64,000 bases of DNA. It comes from Acidobacteriota bacterium. GTDB lineage: Bacteria; Acidobacteriota; Terriglobia; Bryobacterales; Bryobacteraceae. Shown here piece by piece: positions 27,001-35,859 of this stretch; position 1 is the first letter of the stretch; every line of letters starts with the position of its first letter. Under the pieces are notes generated by a model. That model had not been told where the DNA came from and did not search any database. It saw only the letters and a program-made list of their open reading frames with translations. A program made the translations under genes and the position numbers. The stretch is from NCBI GenBank assembly GCA_017307505.1, contig JAFKEE010000033.1:108197-172196 (forward strand), given 5' to 3'.

Positions 27001-27378
27001 TGTCACTTCCACTGCCTGAGTCGCGTCGCCGACCCTCAGACTCAAAGAAAGTTCCAGCCGGTCGCCCACTCGAAGCGCAATCCCGTCCCGCCGCAGCGGA
27101 GCGAAACCCGGCTTCTGAACCGAAACCTGATAAGCACCTGCCGGCAGGGCCAGAAACTGGAACCTGCCGTCTGTCCTCGTCGTCACGGAGGAAACCAGGT
27201 TCGTCCCCGTGTTCACCAATTTGACAATTGCCACGGAGACAGGAAGTCCTCCAGGATCGGAGACAACCCCGAACAGTTCGGCCTTCGTAGACTGACCGGC
27301 CATCGGCGATGTCCAGAGAATGGCCAGACTGACCAGCGGCCAGAGCGATCTCGGATCCCACGCGTGACGTTTATACAC
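24022..27378 (-). CDS. Oar-like TonB-dependent outer-membrane receptor
   Basis: An 1118-residue outer-membrane beta-barrel of the acidobacterial Oar/TonB-dependent type. It has a signal peptide ending near MAGQS, then a CarboxypepD_reg domain (FGVVSDPGGLPVSVAIVKLV; DGRFQFLALPAGAYQVSV). A plug region follows with VEVTAAAPLLQASRGTVS, LPLDGRNFVPLVALSPGV and VNGSRPRVSEYIYDGVSVL. Many barrel strands end in the C-terminal aromatic FELVLKLQF. Such proteins take up large nutrients, often oligosaccharides, or act in surface adhesion. It faces away from the DUF1080 gene across a 108-bp shared promoter region, in a carbohydrate-rich neighbourhood. Confidence 0.9.
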   Translation of the reverse strand: MYKRHAWDPRSLWPLVSLAILWTSPMAGQSTKAELFGVVSDPGGLPVSVAIVKLVNTGTNLVSSVTTRTDGRFQFLALPAGAYQVSVQKPGFAPLRRDGIALRVGDRLELSLSLRVGDATQAVEVTAAAPLLQASRGTVSFLVEQRKVVALPLDGRNFVPLVALSPGVSLPPGNLLPRVNGSRPRVSEYIYDGVSVLQPEPGQVAFYPIIDAIDEFRVDANSYSAEYGRSNGGVIMVNQKAGSNDLHGTLFEFFRNEKLNARNLFATTGSKPQFRRNQYGFVLGGPIQKDRTFFFVDWQGTRLSTGVVRTSTVPTTAQKHGVFSNAIFDPATTRRTETGYLRDAFAGNTVPASRFDRAALAVIDRYPAPNVFTAAGAEMAANNFRRVGNDTTAADQFDARLDRYLGTRHRLFGRYSYLRDDSRPTTPLPDGSGTLTSGVIGNTLTRADSVAAEHTWSLSSLSVNQLRFGYTRRKFDRDALRTGQPVAQTTLIPNIPVTSFPDVLPTYDVVGLQQLGPPASGNAAFTTSVTQFIDNFSWVRGGHSLKAGADIRRETLDVLQPPSPTGNFQFTNIFTSGLTPAGTAQSGTGNSVASFLVGQVGRFSIDAQPELIQPRATIAEFFLQDDWRVSRRLSANLGVRYTLNFPSTVVDNQGAVFNLATQKLDYLGQNAFPRTARDLEKKNFAPRAGLAFRVTDSLAMRSGYGMTWIEQAGITTPFTTPLFPFIQTLGQQSLDNINPAFVLSSGPTVTLQNPSPDSGLGQGVFGVQRDNGSGYAQQWNFTLQKTWGEDWSVEAGYLGSKLTRLGVPDVNLNQLTVEQLALGSQLTQQVANPYFGQIPANTSLGTQTIARGQLLRPYPRFTTVTLYRNNTGHSTYHSFQARVEKRFSRGLTFTASYTFSRLIDDAGAVFDSAVLTGPVANFQAADSYNKRLEKDVSTGNIPSIFSSGFVYQVPVGRGRAKSLESWKEVLAGGWQLGGIVRAQSGSPIAITQATNFNAFAGFGIQRPNRIAEPALPADQRSTGRWFNTAAFTQAAQFTIGSSSRNPVSGPGYRTFDLMVGKTFPISERVRSEFRAEAFNVMNTPPLGSPNGSFGNAAFGTITTALDPRVFELVLKLQF

Positions 27379-27486
27379 GACTAAGTAATCTTAACATTAC
27401 AATTGGGATTGCACGAACCACCCGAATGAACGCATCTTCCGGGCAATCCAGGACCACACCGCTCTGCGTTGTAATACACTTCGACC

Positions 27487-28422
27487 ATGTATAAGATCGC
27501 CGCTGGTATTGCCTTGTTCTCCTCTCTTCTCGTGCCCGCATTTGGCCAGAAAGGAAAGAGCCCACTAGTGGGCCGTTGGGATTTCAACGTGACCACGCCG
27601 GGTGGCCCGCGCGCAGCCTGGCTAGGCGTAACGGAGAAGGATGGAAAACTGGACGTCTGGTATCAGCCGACCGGAGGAAACGTCTATCAGCTGAAGGAGT
27701 TCAAAGCAGCGGGAGCCCACTTGAGCGCCACCATTTCTGCCGCCTCCGGCAACCGGCCCGCGGTGATGTGGGAACTCGATGCGGCCGGCGACCAGTTGAC
27801 TGGCGTGCAAAAACGCGGCGATGCCAGCACCCCGCTGGCCGGCGTGCGTGCCCCTGAACTGAAACGCGCCGAGCCTAAGAAATGGGGCAAACCGGAACCC
27901 CTCTTCAACGGCAAAAACCTCGACGGCTGGGAACCCATGGGCGATCCCTCCACCAGCCACTGGACCGTCAAGGATGGCCTGCTGGTGAACGAAGCGCACG
28001 GAGCCAATCTCAAGTCGGTCCGCAAGTTCGACGACCTCAAGCTGCACTTTGAGGTCAACTGCCCTGACCATGCCAACAGCGGTTTCTACCTCCGCGGCCG
28101 TTATGAAGTCCAGATCGAATCCGAACCGCTCAGCGCGAACCCCGTGGAGCGCCGCATCGGCTCCATCTATGGCCGCATCGCGCCCAAGACGGAACTGCCG
28201 CGCAAACCAGGCGAGTGGGACACGTTCGACGTAACGCTCGTCGGGCGCACCGTCACCATCGTGCGCAACGGCGTCACCACCATCGATCATCAGGAGATCG
28301 AGGGCATCACCGGCGGCGCGCTCGACGCCAACGAAGGCGAACCCGGCCCGTTCTACATTCAGGGCGACCACACCGGCGGCCTGAAGTTCCGCAACATCAC
28401 CGTCGCCGTCCCCAGCCGCTAG
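27487..28422 (+). CDS. Secreted DUF1080 (3-keto-disaccharide hydrolase-like) protein
   Basis: A 311-residue exported protein with a signal peptide (LFSSLLVPAFGQ), an N-terminal beta region of about 110 residues and a C-terminal DUF1080 jelly-roll. The family hallmarks are LFNGKNLDGWE, HWTVKDGLLV, DLKLHFEV, NSGFYLRGRYEVQIE and a final LKFRNITVAV. Some DUF1080 members hydrolyse 3-keto-glucosides and others bind sugars. The family assignment is secure, the activity less so. It is transcribed divergently from the Oar-like receptor and ended by a hairpin at 28437-28465. Confidence 0.88.
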   Translation: MYKIAAGIALFSSLLVPAFGQKGKSPLVGRWDFNVTTPGGPRAAWLGVTEKDGKLDVWYQPTGGNVYQLKEFKAAGAHLSATISAASGNRPAVMWELDAAGDQLTGVQKRGDASTPLAGVRAPELKRAEPKKWGKPEPLFNGKNLDGWEPMGDPSTSHWTVKDGLLVNEAHGANLKSVRKFDDLKLHFEVNCPDHANSGFYLRGRYEVQIESEPLSANPVERRIGSIYGRIAPKTELPRKPGEWDTFDVTLVGRTVTIVRNGVTTIDHQEIEGITGGALDANEGEPGPFYIQGDHTGGLKFRNITVAVPSR

Positions 28423-28436
28423 ACCGGTTTTCCACC

Positions 28437-28465
28437 GCGGGCGGCCCTGGGGAAGAGCCGCCCGC
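28437..28465. terminator. Hairpin between DUF1080 and esterase genes
   Basis: GCGGGCGGC (28437-28445) pairs with GCCGCCCGC (28457-28465) around an 11-nt loop, 14 nt after the DUF1080 stop. It could serve both this gene and the convergent esterase gene. Confidence 0.6.
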
Positions 28466-28511
28466 TTGCCCGCCTCATCCTTCAGTCAGTTCGATTCGCC
28501 CAAACCACATC

Positions 28512-29573
28512 TCACCGCTTCGGCGCGGCAAACATCATGTTCGACGAGAAGAACGGCAGCAGCTTCTTATCGATCCGTTCCGCGATGCGATTGATATGGT
28601 TGCCCTTGTACACCTCGTAGGTGTGCGTCACCCCGTATGCCGTCAGCATTCGGTCAAGCACCACGTTGGTGCCCGCGATCATGCGATCCTCGTCACCCGC
28701 GTCGAACGCGATGGCATGCAGTTTCCGGATATTCGGGATGTACTGATCGAGCATCGACAAGGGCGCATTTGCCGCCCAGCGTGCCAGCACCTCCGACTGC
28801 GGCTCCCCACCCTTTGAGGGCAGGTCCAGAAACAGTGGCGGATTCGCAGGGTTCGGCGACCAGGCGGCGGCCGACGCCAGCATCGCCTTGGTCCCGAAAT
28901 CCGCCTTTTCCACGTCGGCCGTGCTTTTGACGGACTCGGCGGGAACCGGCCCGGGCTGGGGCCTGGTGCTGAAGCGCGTGCTCATGCAGCACGGGCTCAA
29001 CAGATAAATACTCGAGAACACGTCGGGATTCTTCATGCCGATCCGCATCGCGCCATAGCCGCCCATGGAATGCCCGGCGAGCCCCCGGCTCTCCACGCGC
29101 GGCAGTGTGCGGTAGTGCTTGTCCATGTAGGCAACGAGTTCCCGGGCCACGAAGCCCTCCCAGTCGCCGGTTGTGACAGAGGTTGAGTACATGCTGCCCT
29201 GATAGGCCGTAAAGGCGTTGGGCATCACGATGATCATCTCTTTCACTTCCCCCGCGGCCATGGCCCGATCGAAAATGGGCGGCACCGAGATCCAATGCTT
29301 CTTGAAGCCGAACCAGAGCTCATCACTGTCGGTGAAGCCGTGCAACAGGTACAGGACCGGATACCTCCGCTTCGTCTCCTTCGTATAGCTGGGCGGCAGA
29401 TAGATGGAGACATCTCGATCGGGCGAATCGCCCTCCAGATTCTTCTCGAGCCCGACGCCGTGGACCTTGATCCGCTGAACCGATCCCTTCAACGGCGTAT
29501 TCTCCGCCTGCCCGGACACCAGTCCGGACGTGGCGGACGCCAACATCGCGAATGCCAGGACGGTGAGTCTCAA
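28512..29573 (-). CDS. Secreted putative esterase (esterase D/Fes-type)
   Basis: A 353-residue alpha/beta hydrolase of the putative-esterase family that includes feruloyl and acetyl-xylan esterases. Signal peptide, then [33 protein letters not shown], the nucleophile in [19 protein letters not shown], and a C-terminal catalytic His in [11 protein letters not shown] place the start at TTG 29573, which follows GGGGAGG and begins the signal peptide directly. A TTG 10 codons upstream is also in frame. It is convergent with DUF1080 and divergent from the beta-propeller genes. Deacylating plant or microbial polysaccharides is the likely job. Confidence 0.85.
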   Translation of the reverse strand: MRLTVLAFAMLASATSGLVSGQAENTPLKGSVQRIKVHGVGLEKNLEGDSPDRDVSIYLPPSYTKETKRRYPVLYLLHGFTDSDELWFGFKKHWISVPPIFDRAMAAGEVKEMIIVMPNAFTAYQGSMYSTSVTTGDWEGFVARELVAYMDKHYRTLPRVESRGLAGHSMGGYGAMRIGMKNPDVFSSIYLLSPCCMSTRFSTRPQPGPVPAESVKSTADVEKADFGTKAMLASAAAWSPNPANPPLFLDLPSKGGEPQSEVLARWAANAPLSMLDQYIPNIRKLHAIAFDAGDEDRMIAGTNVVLDRMLTAYGVTHTYEVYKGNHINRIAERIDKKLLPFFSSNMMFAAPKR

Positions 29574-29744
29574 ATCTCCTCCCCTACGCCGGGATTCCGG
29601 CAACCGCTCTTCATGCTATGCAGCAGGCAGGACAATCGCAAGGGCAGGGGCAAGCTGGCAGAAGATCCCCAATCCGTGATAACTTCGGGGCGTCCCGCAA
29701 CCCGCTGACAGCCGGAAGTGCGAGCAGGCATCAGGAGCCCCGCC

Positions 29745-31298
29745 ATGCAAGCCAAACTGAATCGATACTGGCCCGGAGCCACGGCGCTCGCCGCCGCTCT
29801 TCTGGCCGCCGGACTCGCCCACGCGCAACCCGCCTCGCCATTGGGCCAGTTCGAGTCGAGCGCCGACATCGGCATCACGCCGAAGAAGGGCGGTGCAGCC
29901 TTCGATTCCGCCAGTGGAGAATACCGCATCACGGGCGGAGGAGCCAATATCTGGGCGTCAGAGGATGCCTTCCAGTTCGCGTGGAAGCGGATGTCCGGCG
30001 ACTTCAACCTGACTGCCGATGTGCGCTTCATCGGCCCCGGTGCGGTAGCGCACCGCAAAGCCGTGTTGATGGTCCGGCAGGATCTCACCGCGGGCTCGGC
30101 CTATGCCGATGTCGCGCTGCATGGCGACGGTCTCACCTCTCTGCAGTACCGGCCCACAGCGGGCGCCGCGACACAGGAGGCCCGCTTCGCCGTCACGGGG
30201 CCGGTTCGCATCCGCATCGAGCGGCGGGGCAATCGCTTCACCATGGCCGCGGGCCATCCAGGCGCCGACCTTACCCCTTCCGGCCCGGTCACCATGACGC
30301 TCACGGATCCGGTGTACGTTGGCCTCGGCGTCTGCTCGCACGACGCAAATATCCTGGAAACCGCCGTATTCTCGAATGTCCGCCTGGAGCAGGTGCCGCG
30401 CCAGCCCTCCTATCGCAGCAAGGTCACCATCTACGACCTCAAGAAGCGCTCCACCGAAGTTGTCTATCAGATGGACGGCATCATGGAAGCGCCGAACTGG
30501 TCCCGCGACGGCAAGTTCCTGCTGGTCAACACCGGCGGCAGCCTTTACAGATTGCCGCTTGGCGTCTCCGGCGAACCGAAACTGGAGAAGATCGATCTCG
30601 GCCCCGGCGGCTATCGTTGTAATAACGACCACGACCTCTCCAGGGACGGCAGACTCCTTGCATTCTCGGCCTCCAGCACCGCCTCGCGCCAGTCGCAGGT
30701 CTATATGGCCCAGGCTGACGGCACCGGCGCCAAGCTGTTGACGCCAGCCTCCCCCAGCTACTTCCATGGTTGGTCGCCGGACTCGAAGTGGCTCGCTTTT
30801 GTCGGCCAGCGCGAAGGCAGGTACTCCCTGTTCCGGGTGGCTGTCGAGGGTGGGCCCGAGCAACGCCTCACCTCCAAGGGCAACTATGACGACGGTCCGG
30901 AGTATTCGCCCGACGGGAAGTGGATCTACTTCAACAGCAACCGTTCCGGCAATTGGGACATCTGGCGGATCCCCGCCGATGGTGGCGGTCCGGAAGACGC
31001 CAAGGCGGAGCAGGTGACCAAGGATGAAGGCGAGGACTGGTTCCCGCACTTCTCTCCAGACGGCAAGCAGATGCTCGTGTTCTCCTTCCCGAAAGGAACG
31101 GCAGGCCACAACGATCGGATGAAGGGCGTTGTCCTGCGTGTCATGAAGGCCCCAGGAAAGAAACTGAAGCCTGCGAAGCTCGACAGGCTACTGGAATTCT
31201 TTGGAGGCCAGGGCACCATCAACGTGAATTCCTGGTCGCCCGATTCCAAGCGGTTCGCCTTTGTGCAGTACGAACCCATCACGCCGCCCACACAGTAG
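29745..31298 (+). CDS. Secreted TolB-like beta-propeller protein with jelly-roll domain
   Basis: A 517-residue exported protein with a signal peptide (ALAAALLAAGLAHAQ). A concanavalin-like/DUF1349-type jelly-roll spans about 25-215 (KRMSGDFNLTADVRFIGPG; GPVRIRIERRGNRFTM). A PD40 propeller follows to the end, with repeated WSRDGKFLLV, DLSRDGRLLAFSA, WSPDSKWLAF, YSPDGKWIYFNS and FSPDGKQMLVF blades. Such PD40 proteins often accompany polysaccharide breakdown. ATG 29745 has GGAG 7 nt upstream. The next propeller gene starts 18 nt after the stop, so the two form an operon. Confidence 0.85.
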   Translation: MQAKLNRYWPGATALAAALLAAGLAHAQPASPLGQFESSADIGITPKKGGAAFDSASGEYRITGGGANIWASEDAFQFAWKRMSGDFNLTADVRFIGPGAVAHRKAVLMVRQDLTAGSAYADVALHGDGLTSLQYRPTAGAATQEARFAVTGPVRIRIERRGNRFTMAAGHPGADLTPSGPVTMTLTDPVYVGLGVCSHDANILETAVFSNVRLEQVPRQPSYRSKVTIYDLKKRSTEVVYQMDGIMEAPNWSRDGKFLLVNTGGSLYRLPLGVSGEPKLEKIDLGPGGYRCNNDHDLSRDGRLLAFSASSTASRQSQVYMAQADGTGAKLLTPASPSYFHGWSPDSKWLAFVGQREGRYSLFRVAVEGGPEQRLTSKGNYDDGPEYSPDGKWIYFNSNRSGNWDIWRIPADGGGPEDAKAEQVTKDEGEDWFPHFSPDGKQMLVFSFPKGTAGHNDRMKGVVLRVMKAPGKKLKPAKLDRLLEFFGGQGTINVNSWSPDSKRFAFVQYEPITPPTQ

Positions 31299-31316
31299 GG
31301 GAAGAGGATCCGGACG

Positions 31317-32552
31317 ATGCCACGTTTATTGTTGTTCCTGCTCCTGGCAGTCTGCGCCGCCGCCCAGACTCCGGCCGCCGCGGAACCTCCACGCACCTGG
31401 ATCGACAAAGATACCGGGCATCGCGTAGTTCGCCTGACCGATGAACCGGACAGTGCCAGTCTCTACTTCAATCAGAACGGCTTTACGGCCGACGGGAAAA
31501 AGCTCATCTACACCACACCCGAAGGCATCTCCGCCCTGGATCTGGCGGCACGCACCGCAAAGCCCGTAGTGAAGGGCCGCGTGCGTGTCATCGTCACCGG
31601 CCGCAAGTCGCAAAAGGTTTACTACACGAAGGACGGCGCGGTCTTCTCTACGGACGTCGACAGTGGAGAGACCAGGGAGATCGCGAAACTCCCGCCGCGA
31701 GGCTCCGTCACAACCGTCAACGCGGATGAAACGCTGCTCGCCGGAACCTATATCGAGGGCCAGGGCACCGACTACAATCCCAATCGCCCCGCCCAGCCCC
31801 AGCAACTGGACCAGCCCAGGAACAAGGGCGAGATGATGGAGCAGCGCCTGGCGGCCCGTCTGCCCATGGCTCTGTTCCTGATCGACACGCGGACCGGCTC
31901 AACTCGCGTCCTTCACCGTGCCACCGACTGGCTGAACCATCTCGAGTTCTCACCCGCTGACCCGTCGCTGCTGATGTTCTGTCACGAGGGCCCGTGGCAC
32001 AAGGTCGACCGAATCTGGACCATCCGCACCGACGGCACGCAGCTCACGAAGATCCATACCCGCACTATGGCCATGGAGATCTTCGGCCACGAGTTTTGGA
32101 GTCCGGACGGCAAAGTGATCTGGTACGACCTGCAGACGCCGCGCGGCGAAGACTTCTGGCTCGCCGGCTTTGAGGTACAGACCGGCAGGCGCACCTGGTA
32201 TCACCTGCAGCGCAACGAGTGGTCCATCCACTTCAACGTGACACGGGACGGCAAGCTATTCTGCGGCGATGGCGGCGATCCGGGCCAGGTGGCCAAGGCG
32301 CCCGACGGGCAGTGGATCTACCTGTTCCGCGCGGAACTCCTGCAGAATCGCGGTATCGATGACAAGTCGTTCGTCCAGCCGGGGGTGTTCCGCGCCGAGA
32401 AGCTCGTGAACATGGCGAAACACCAATACAGGTTGGAACCCAATGTCAGCTTCACGCCTGACGAAAAGTGGGTGGTGTTCCGGTCAAATATCTTCGGTCC
32501 TACTTACACGTTCGCCGTGGAAGTCGCCAAAGCAGCGCCCGGCCAGCAGTAA
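31317..32552 (+). CDS. PL22 oligogalacturonate lyase-like protein
   Basis: A 411-residue exported beta-propeller resembling polysaccharide lyase family 22 (oligogalacturonide lyase). After the signal peptide comes IDKDTGHRVVRLTDEPDSAS and NQNGFTADGKKLIYTT, then blades with HLEFSPADPSLLMFCHEGPW and GHEFWSPDGKVIWYDLQ. The latter carry His residues of the kind that coordinate the metal in PL22. It cleaves unsaturated digalacturonate in characterised members. The signal peptide is unusual, as PL22 enzymes are mostly cytoplasmic, so another oligosaccharide is possible. It is co-transcribed with the upstream propeller gene and ends 9 nt from the convergent ROK kinase gene. Confidence 0.8.
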   Translation: MPRLLLFLLLAVCAAAQTPAAAEPPRTWIDKDTGHRVVRLTDEPDSASLYFNQNGFTADGKKLIYTTPEGISALDLAARTAKPVVKGRVRVIVTGRKSQKVYYTKDGAVFSTDVDSGETREIAKLPPRGSVTTVNADETLLAGTYIEGQGTDYNPNRPAQPQQLDQPRNKGEMMEQRLAARLPMALFLIDTRTGSTRVLHRATDWLNHLEFSPADPSLLMFCHEGPWHKVDRIWTIRTDGTQLTKIHTRTMAMEIFGHEFWSPDGKVIWYDLQTPRGEDFWLAGFEVQTGRRTWYHLQRNEWSIHFNVTRDGKLFCGDGGDPGQVAKAPDGQWIYLFRAELLQNRGIDDKSFVQPGVFRAEKLVNMAKHQYRLEPNVSFTPDEKWVVFRSNIFGPTYTFAVEVAKAAPGQQ

Positions 32553-32561
32553 ACCGGCCTT

Positions 32562-33659
32562 CTACAGCCGGCTCAACGCGAACGAATAGGCGCCAATCGC
32601 CGTAGCCTGGCTGGTGCCGAGCCTCGAGATGCCGACACCCGTGCGCTGCAGCCCGTCGAACTTCACCGTGCGGGTGCTGTGCGGCACCTGCAGTTCCGTG
32701 GTCTCACCACGCAGGAACTCGGACCTTTGCGCCTCGTCCTCCAGATTGAAAGCGCGCGGGATCAGGCGGCGGAACCGCTCGCCCGACGGTGCGGCGTAAG
32801 TCCCGTTCATCTCGTCGACGATCGCGGGCAGGAACTGGCGGTGCGCGCCGGCGATGCCGCCACCCACGACAACCAGCGCGTCCAGCAGCGTGATCGCCTC
32901 TGAGATCGCATCTCCGGCCACTTCGCCCATCCGCCGGAAGGCCGCCTGCGCCGCCGCCTGGTTCCCGGCCGCGGTGCCCTCTGCAATCTCATAGATCACC
33001 TTGGGCTCCGGCGCGTCGGCAAAGGCGATGCCCGATCGTTCCGCGTACACCCTCCGCACCGCGCGGATCGCCGCGCCCTCTTCAGCGTTGATGTCCCGCT
33101 CCAGCTTGTGCCGCAGCAGCCACACCTCGCCCGCCACCGAGTTGTCACCCGTAAAGAGTTGCCCGTCGCGGACGATGCCACCGCCGAAACCCGTGCCCAG
33201 CGTGACGCCTAGAAGATTGCGGAACCGCTTGGGGCTGCCGGCCTGCTCCAGCAGACCGTTGACATAGGGCAGGAACCCGCTGGTCGCCTCTCCATAAGCA
33301 AACAGGTCGCCGTCGTTGTTGATAAACGTGGGCAGGCCAAACGTATCTTCGAGCATCGGACCCAGCGCCAAGTTCTTGTAGGCCGGCAGATTCCTGGGTC
33401 CAACAATAATCCCATTGAAGTAGTCAGCCGGGGCTGGAAAAGCAAAGCTGATCGCCACGGGTGGCGCGGGTGCGGCGGCCTGAACCCGCCGGAAGCCTTC
33501 CACCAGGGTATTCAGCGACTGCTCCAGATCGTCCGCCCGGGATGGCAGCGAGAAGCTCTCCACCACCGGTTGGTTCGCCTGCATGGCGGAGAAGACAAAG
33601 TTCGTACCGCCGGCATCCAGCGTCATGACGACGCGGTTATCGTTCGAAGGATTGGACAT
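32562..33659 (-). CDS. ROK-family sugar kinase
   Basis: A 365-residue ROK protein with an ASKHA ATPase fold: TLDAGGTNFVFS phosphate loop, FAFPAPADYFNG, FINNDGDLFAYGE with the catalytic Asp, GVTLGTGFGGGIV, and the late VVVGGGIAGAHRQFLP adenosine motif. The usual zinc site CxCGxxGC is absent, and there is no N-terminal DNA-binding domain, so this is a kinase rather than a repressor. The sugar substrate is not determinable. It lies 6 nt downstream of the sugar transporter gene, so it probably phosphorylates the imported sugar. Confidence 0.85.
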   Translation of the reverse strand: MSNPSNDNRVVMTLDAGGTNFVFSAMQANQPVVESFSLPSRADDLEQSLNTLVEGFRRVQAAAPAPPVAISFAFPAPADYFNGIIVGPRNLPAYKNLALGPMLEDTFGLPTFINNDGDLFAYGEATSGFLPYVNGLLEQAGSPKRFRNLLGVTLGTGFGGGIVRDGQLFTGDNSVAGEVWLLRHKLERDINAEEGAAIRAVRRVYAERSGIAFADAPEPKVIYEIAEGTAAGNQAAAQAAFRRMGEVAGDAISEAITLLDALVVVGGGIAGAHRQFLPAIVDEMNGTYAAPSGERFRRLIPRAFNLEDEAQRSEFLRGETTELQVPHSTRTVKFDGLQRTGVGISRLGTSQATAIGAYSFALSRL

Positions 33660-33665
33660 GAGAAA

Positions 33666-34814
33666 TTACGCCTTTGCGGATTTCAGGTTCATCAGCGCGG
33701 CCCATGTGATGTAGAGCACGCATGCCATTGGCACCAGGAAGCTCAGCTGGACCGTGCTGGCATCGGCCACCATGCCCGTAACGGGCGGAACAAAGGCCGC
33801 GCCCACAATCGCCGTCACCATCAGGCCGGAGAGCTCGTTGACATGGTCCGGCATCGACTCGACCGCAATCGCAAACACCAGCGGAAAGATATTGGCGAAC
33901 CCGATTCCGGTCAGGAAGAAACTGGCCACGGCGATGTTCTGGTTGGGTATGAAGAGCCCCAGCAGGCCGAGAATCGACAGGCCGCAGGTGACCAGAAAGA
34001 ACTTGCGAGGCGACATCCAGTTCAGGATCACGCCGCCTGAGAATCGTCCCACCGTGAGCGCGGTGAAGAATAATCCGGTGCCCAGCAATCCGACCTTGGC
34101 AATCTCAAGATTGAACCGCTCTTTGAGGAACAGCGGGATGCCGGCGCTGACGCTGACCTCGGCGCCCACGTAGACGAAGATCGCCCCCACCATGGCTAGG
34201 GCATAACCGTTCTTCAGCAGCGCCAGGCAGGATGCGAGCGTCGCCGCTCTGTGCTCCGCCTTGTGTTCCTGCACTTTCATCGGAGCGACAGCCAGAATCG
34301 TCAGGATCAGCGCGGCGGTATACACCAGGAAGATGACCTTCCAGTCAGCGCCGAAGTACTTGGCGGCGATGACGGGAATCATCGGACCCGAAAGTGAGCC
34401 GATCGCCTTGATGAACTGCCCCAGCGAGAGGTTCCGCGCGTACTTCCCTTCTTCCGAGACGTCACGCATGATCGGATTGCCCGCCACCTGCAGGATCGCC
34501 GCACCCGCGCCCACCAGCATCACCGTCACCAGGAACTGGGCAAACGAACCCAGCCCGATGCTGGCGTTCAGCAGGCCCAGCAACGCCACCAGCAAGCCCA
34601 TCATCAGAACGAACTTCTTGCCCTTCTTGTCCTGCAGCAGGCCAACGGGGACTGACAGCAGGCCGAACATGCTGAAGCCGACGAACGGAATCAGCGAGGC
34701 CACGCTGTTGCTCAACTGGAACTCGTTCTTGGCGAGGCTGACAAAGGGCCCCACGGCGTCGGCAAAACCCATGGCGAGAAACGCCAGGAATACCGGCATC
34801 GTACGCAATCTCAT
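33666..34814 (-). CDS. FucP-like MFS sugar transporter
   Basis: A 382-residue inner-membrane transporter with about 12 predicted helices. It matches the FucP/GluP sugar-proton symporter group (GFADAVGPFVSLAKNEF, SLIPFVGFSMFGLLSVP, QDKKGKKFVLMMGLL, VAGNPIMRDVSEEGKYARNL). It probably imports a monosaccharide such as a hexose or fucose. The start has AGAGGAG 5 nt upstream. It forms an operon with the ROK kinase and would supply sugars released by the nearby exported hydrolases. The 172 nt upstream contain the promoter region, and no clear operator is visible. Confidence 0.87.
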   Translation of the reverse strand: MRLRTMPVFLAFLAMGFADAVGPFVSLAKNEFQLSNSVASLIPFVGFSMFGLLSVPVGLLQDKKGKKFVLMMGLLVALLGLLNASIGLGSFAQFLVTVMLVGAGAAILQVAGNPIMRDVSEEGKYARNLSLGQFIKAIGSLSGPMIPVIAAKYFGADWKVIFLVYTAALILTILAVAPMKVQEHKAEHRAATLASCLALLKNGYALAMVGAIFVYVGAEVSVSAGIPLFLKERFNLEIAKVGLLGTGLFFTALTVGRFSGGVILNWMSPRKFFLVTCGLSILGLLGLFIPNQNIAVASFFLTGIGFANIFPLVFAIAVESMPDHVNELSGLMVTAIVGAAFVPPVTGMVADASTVQLSFLVPMACVLYITWAALMNLKSAKA

Positions 34815-34986
34815 GCGAACTCCTCTTTTTCTACGGCCGGCAGGCGCTCGTGCAGCCCGCGCGGTCCTTCCTAATCCGGAGCCGCTGATCTGAAAGCCCG
34901 GAATCTGTCAGTATATCGCCATATGTAGGGGAACTCTCGCCGGCAAGGCCCGGAAGGGAGGGGAGTTGAGGACCTGAGACGCCTGT

Positions 34987-35859
34987 TTACCGGCCAGCGG
35001 GCAGATTCAGGCCCAGCCCATTCGGCCACTGACGCTGGTACCGGAGGCTTACACCGCCATGCTCCACGCCCGGGGTCCAGTCCACTTTTAAATGTTGTTC
35101 GTGCTCGCAGGCGGTGCCGGCCGTCGCTGGCACCCAGAGCTTATATTGGGGGCGCACATCCACCCGCCCCAGCGCTTCGCCAAGCTTGGCGAATGAGGAG
35201 ACGTCCCAGGAATCCCCTCCGCTCTGCTCCGCCAGCTTCTGCAATTCATAAGACACTGGAACCAGGTCGTCGGCATACCGGGCGCAGAGATTCACCGCAT
35301 AAACCGGAATATGCGCGGAAAGCAGGCGATATGCCAGGTCTTTTGGCTTGATCACGCTCGCCACATCGTCGTTGGCATAGATCACCACCAGCGCCCGATT
35401 GGTATTCCGGGCATGGCCAAGATAGTCCAGCGCAAACGTGATGGCGTCCAGCAGACGGGAGCGCCGCTTGCCAGGCGGAACCGTAATGCTGGACACAAGG
35501 GCATTCACTTCCGCGGTGAAACCCGCGCCCAGCACGGGAGCGTCGAGACTCTTCACCGTGAAAAACTCATCCCCGGGACGAGCATGCTCCAGGAACTTGC
35601 GCAGGGCCAACTGCGCCTGCCCGGTATTCTCCTGCATGGCCTTACTTCCCTGGACGACGATGCCCACGGACACCGGGCCGCCGCCGGTTTTGATCTTCGC
35701 GCCAGGCACGGCCTGATGCCCGCAGGACACACGCACATCAGACGCCTTCAAACCCACTGGACGCTCGGCATAGACGGAGAGAGGTAGCCACCGCGCCTCC
35801 TGTGCCTGCAGCAGCACCAGCGGCGCAAACAGCCACGCAACCCTCCGCCAGCCGGTCAT
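34987..35859 (-). CDS. Acidobacterial VWFA-related exported protein
   Basis: A 290-residue exported protein: signal peptide (WLFAPLVLLQAQ), a short N-terminal beta region, then a von Willebrand A-like domain from about 65 to 230 (VSVGIVVQGSKAMQE; ALVVIYANDDVASV; IPVYAVNLCARYADD). It matches the VWFA-related family abundant in Acidobacteria. The MIDAS DxSxS is degenerate: the aligned positions read Q-G-S-K-A, so metal binding is doubtful. Its ATG overlaps the TolC stop by 4 nt, which makes it the last gene of the RND efflux operon and suggests an accessory envelope role. Confidence 0.8.
   Translation of the reverse strand: MTGWRRVAWLFAPLVLLQAQEARWLPLSVYAERPVGLKASDVRVSCGHQAVPGAKIKTGGGPVSVGIVVQGSKAMQENTGQAQLALRKFLEHARPGDEFFTVKSLDAPVLGAGFTAEVNALVSSITVPPGKRRSRLLDAITFALDYLGHARNTNRALVVIYANDDVASVIKPKDLAYRLLSAHIPVYAVNLCARYADDLVPVSYELQKLAEQSGGDSWDVSSFAKLGEALGRVDVRPQYKLWVPATAGTACEHEQHLKVDWTPGVEHGGVSLRYQRQWPNGLGLNLPAGR

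Noticed and set aside
32562..33659. ROK-type transcriptional repressor
   Set aside because: No N-terminal helix-turn-helix; the protein begins directly with the ATPase phosphate loop.
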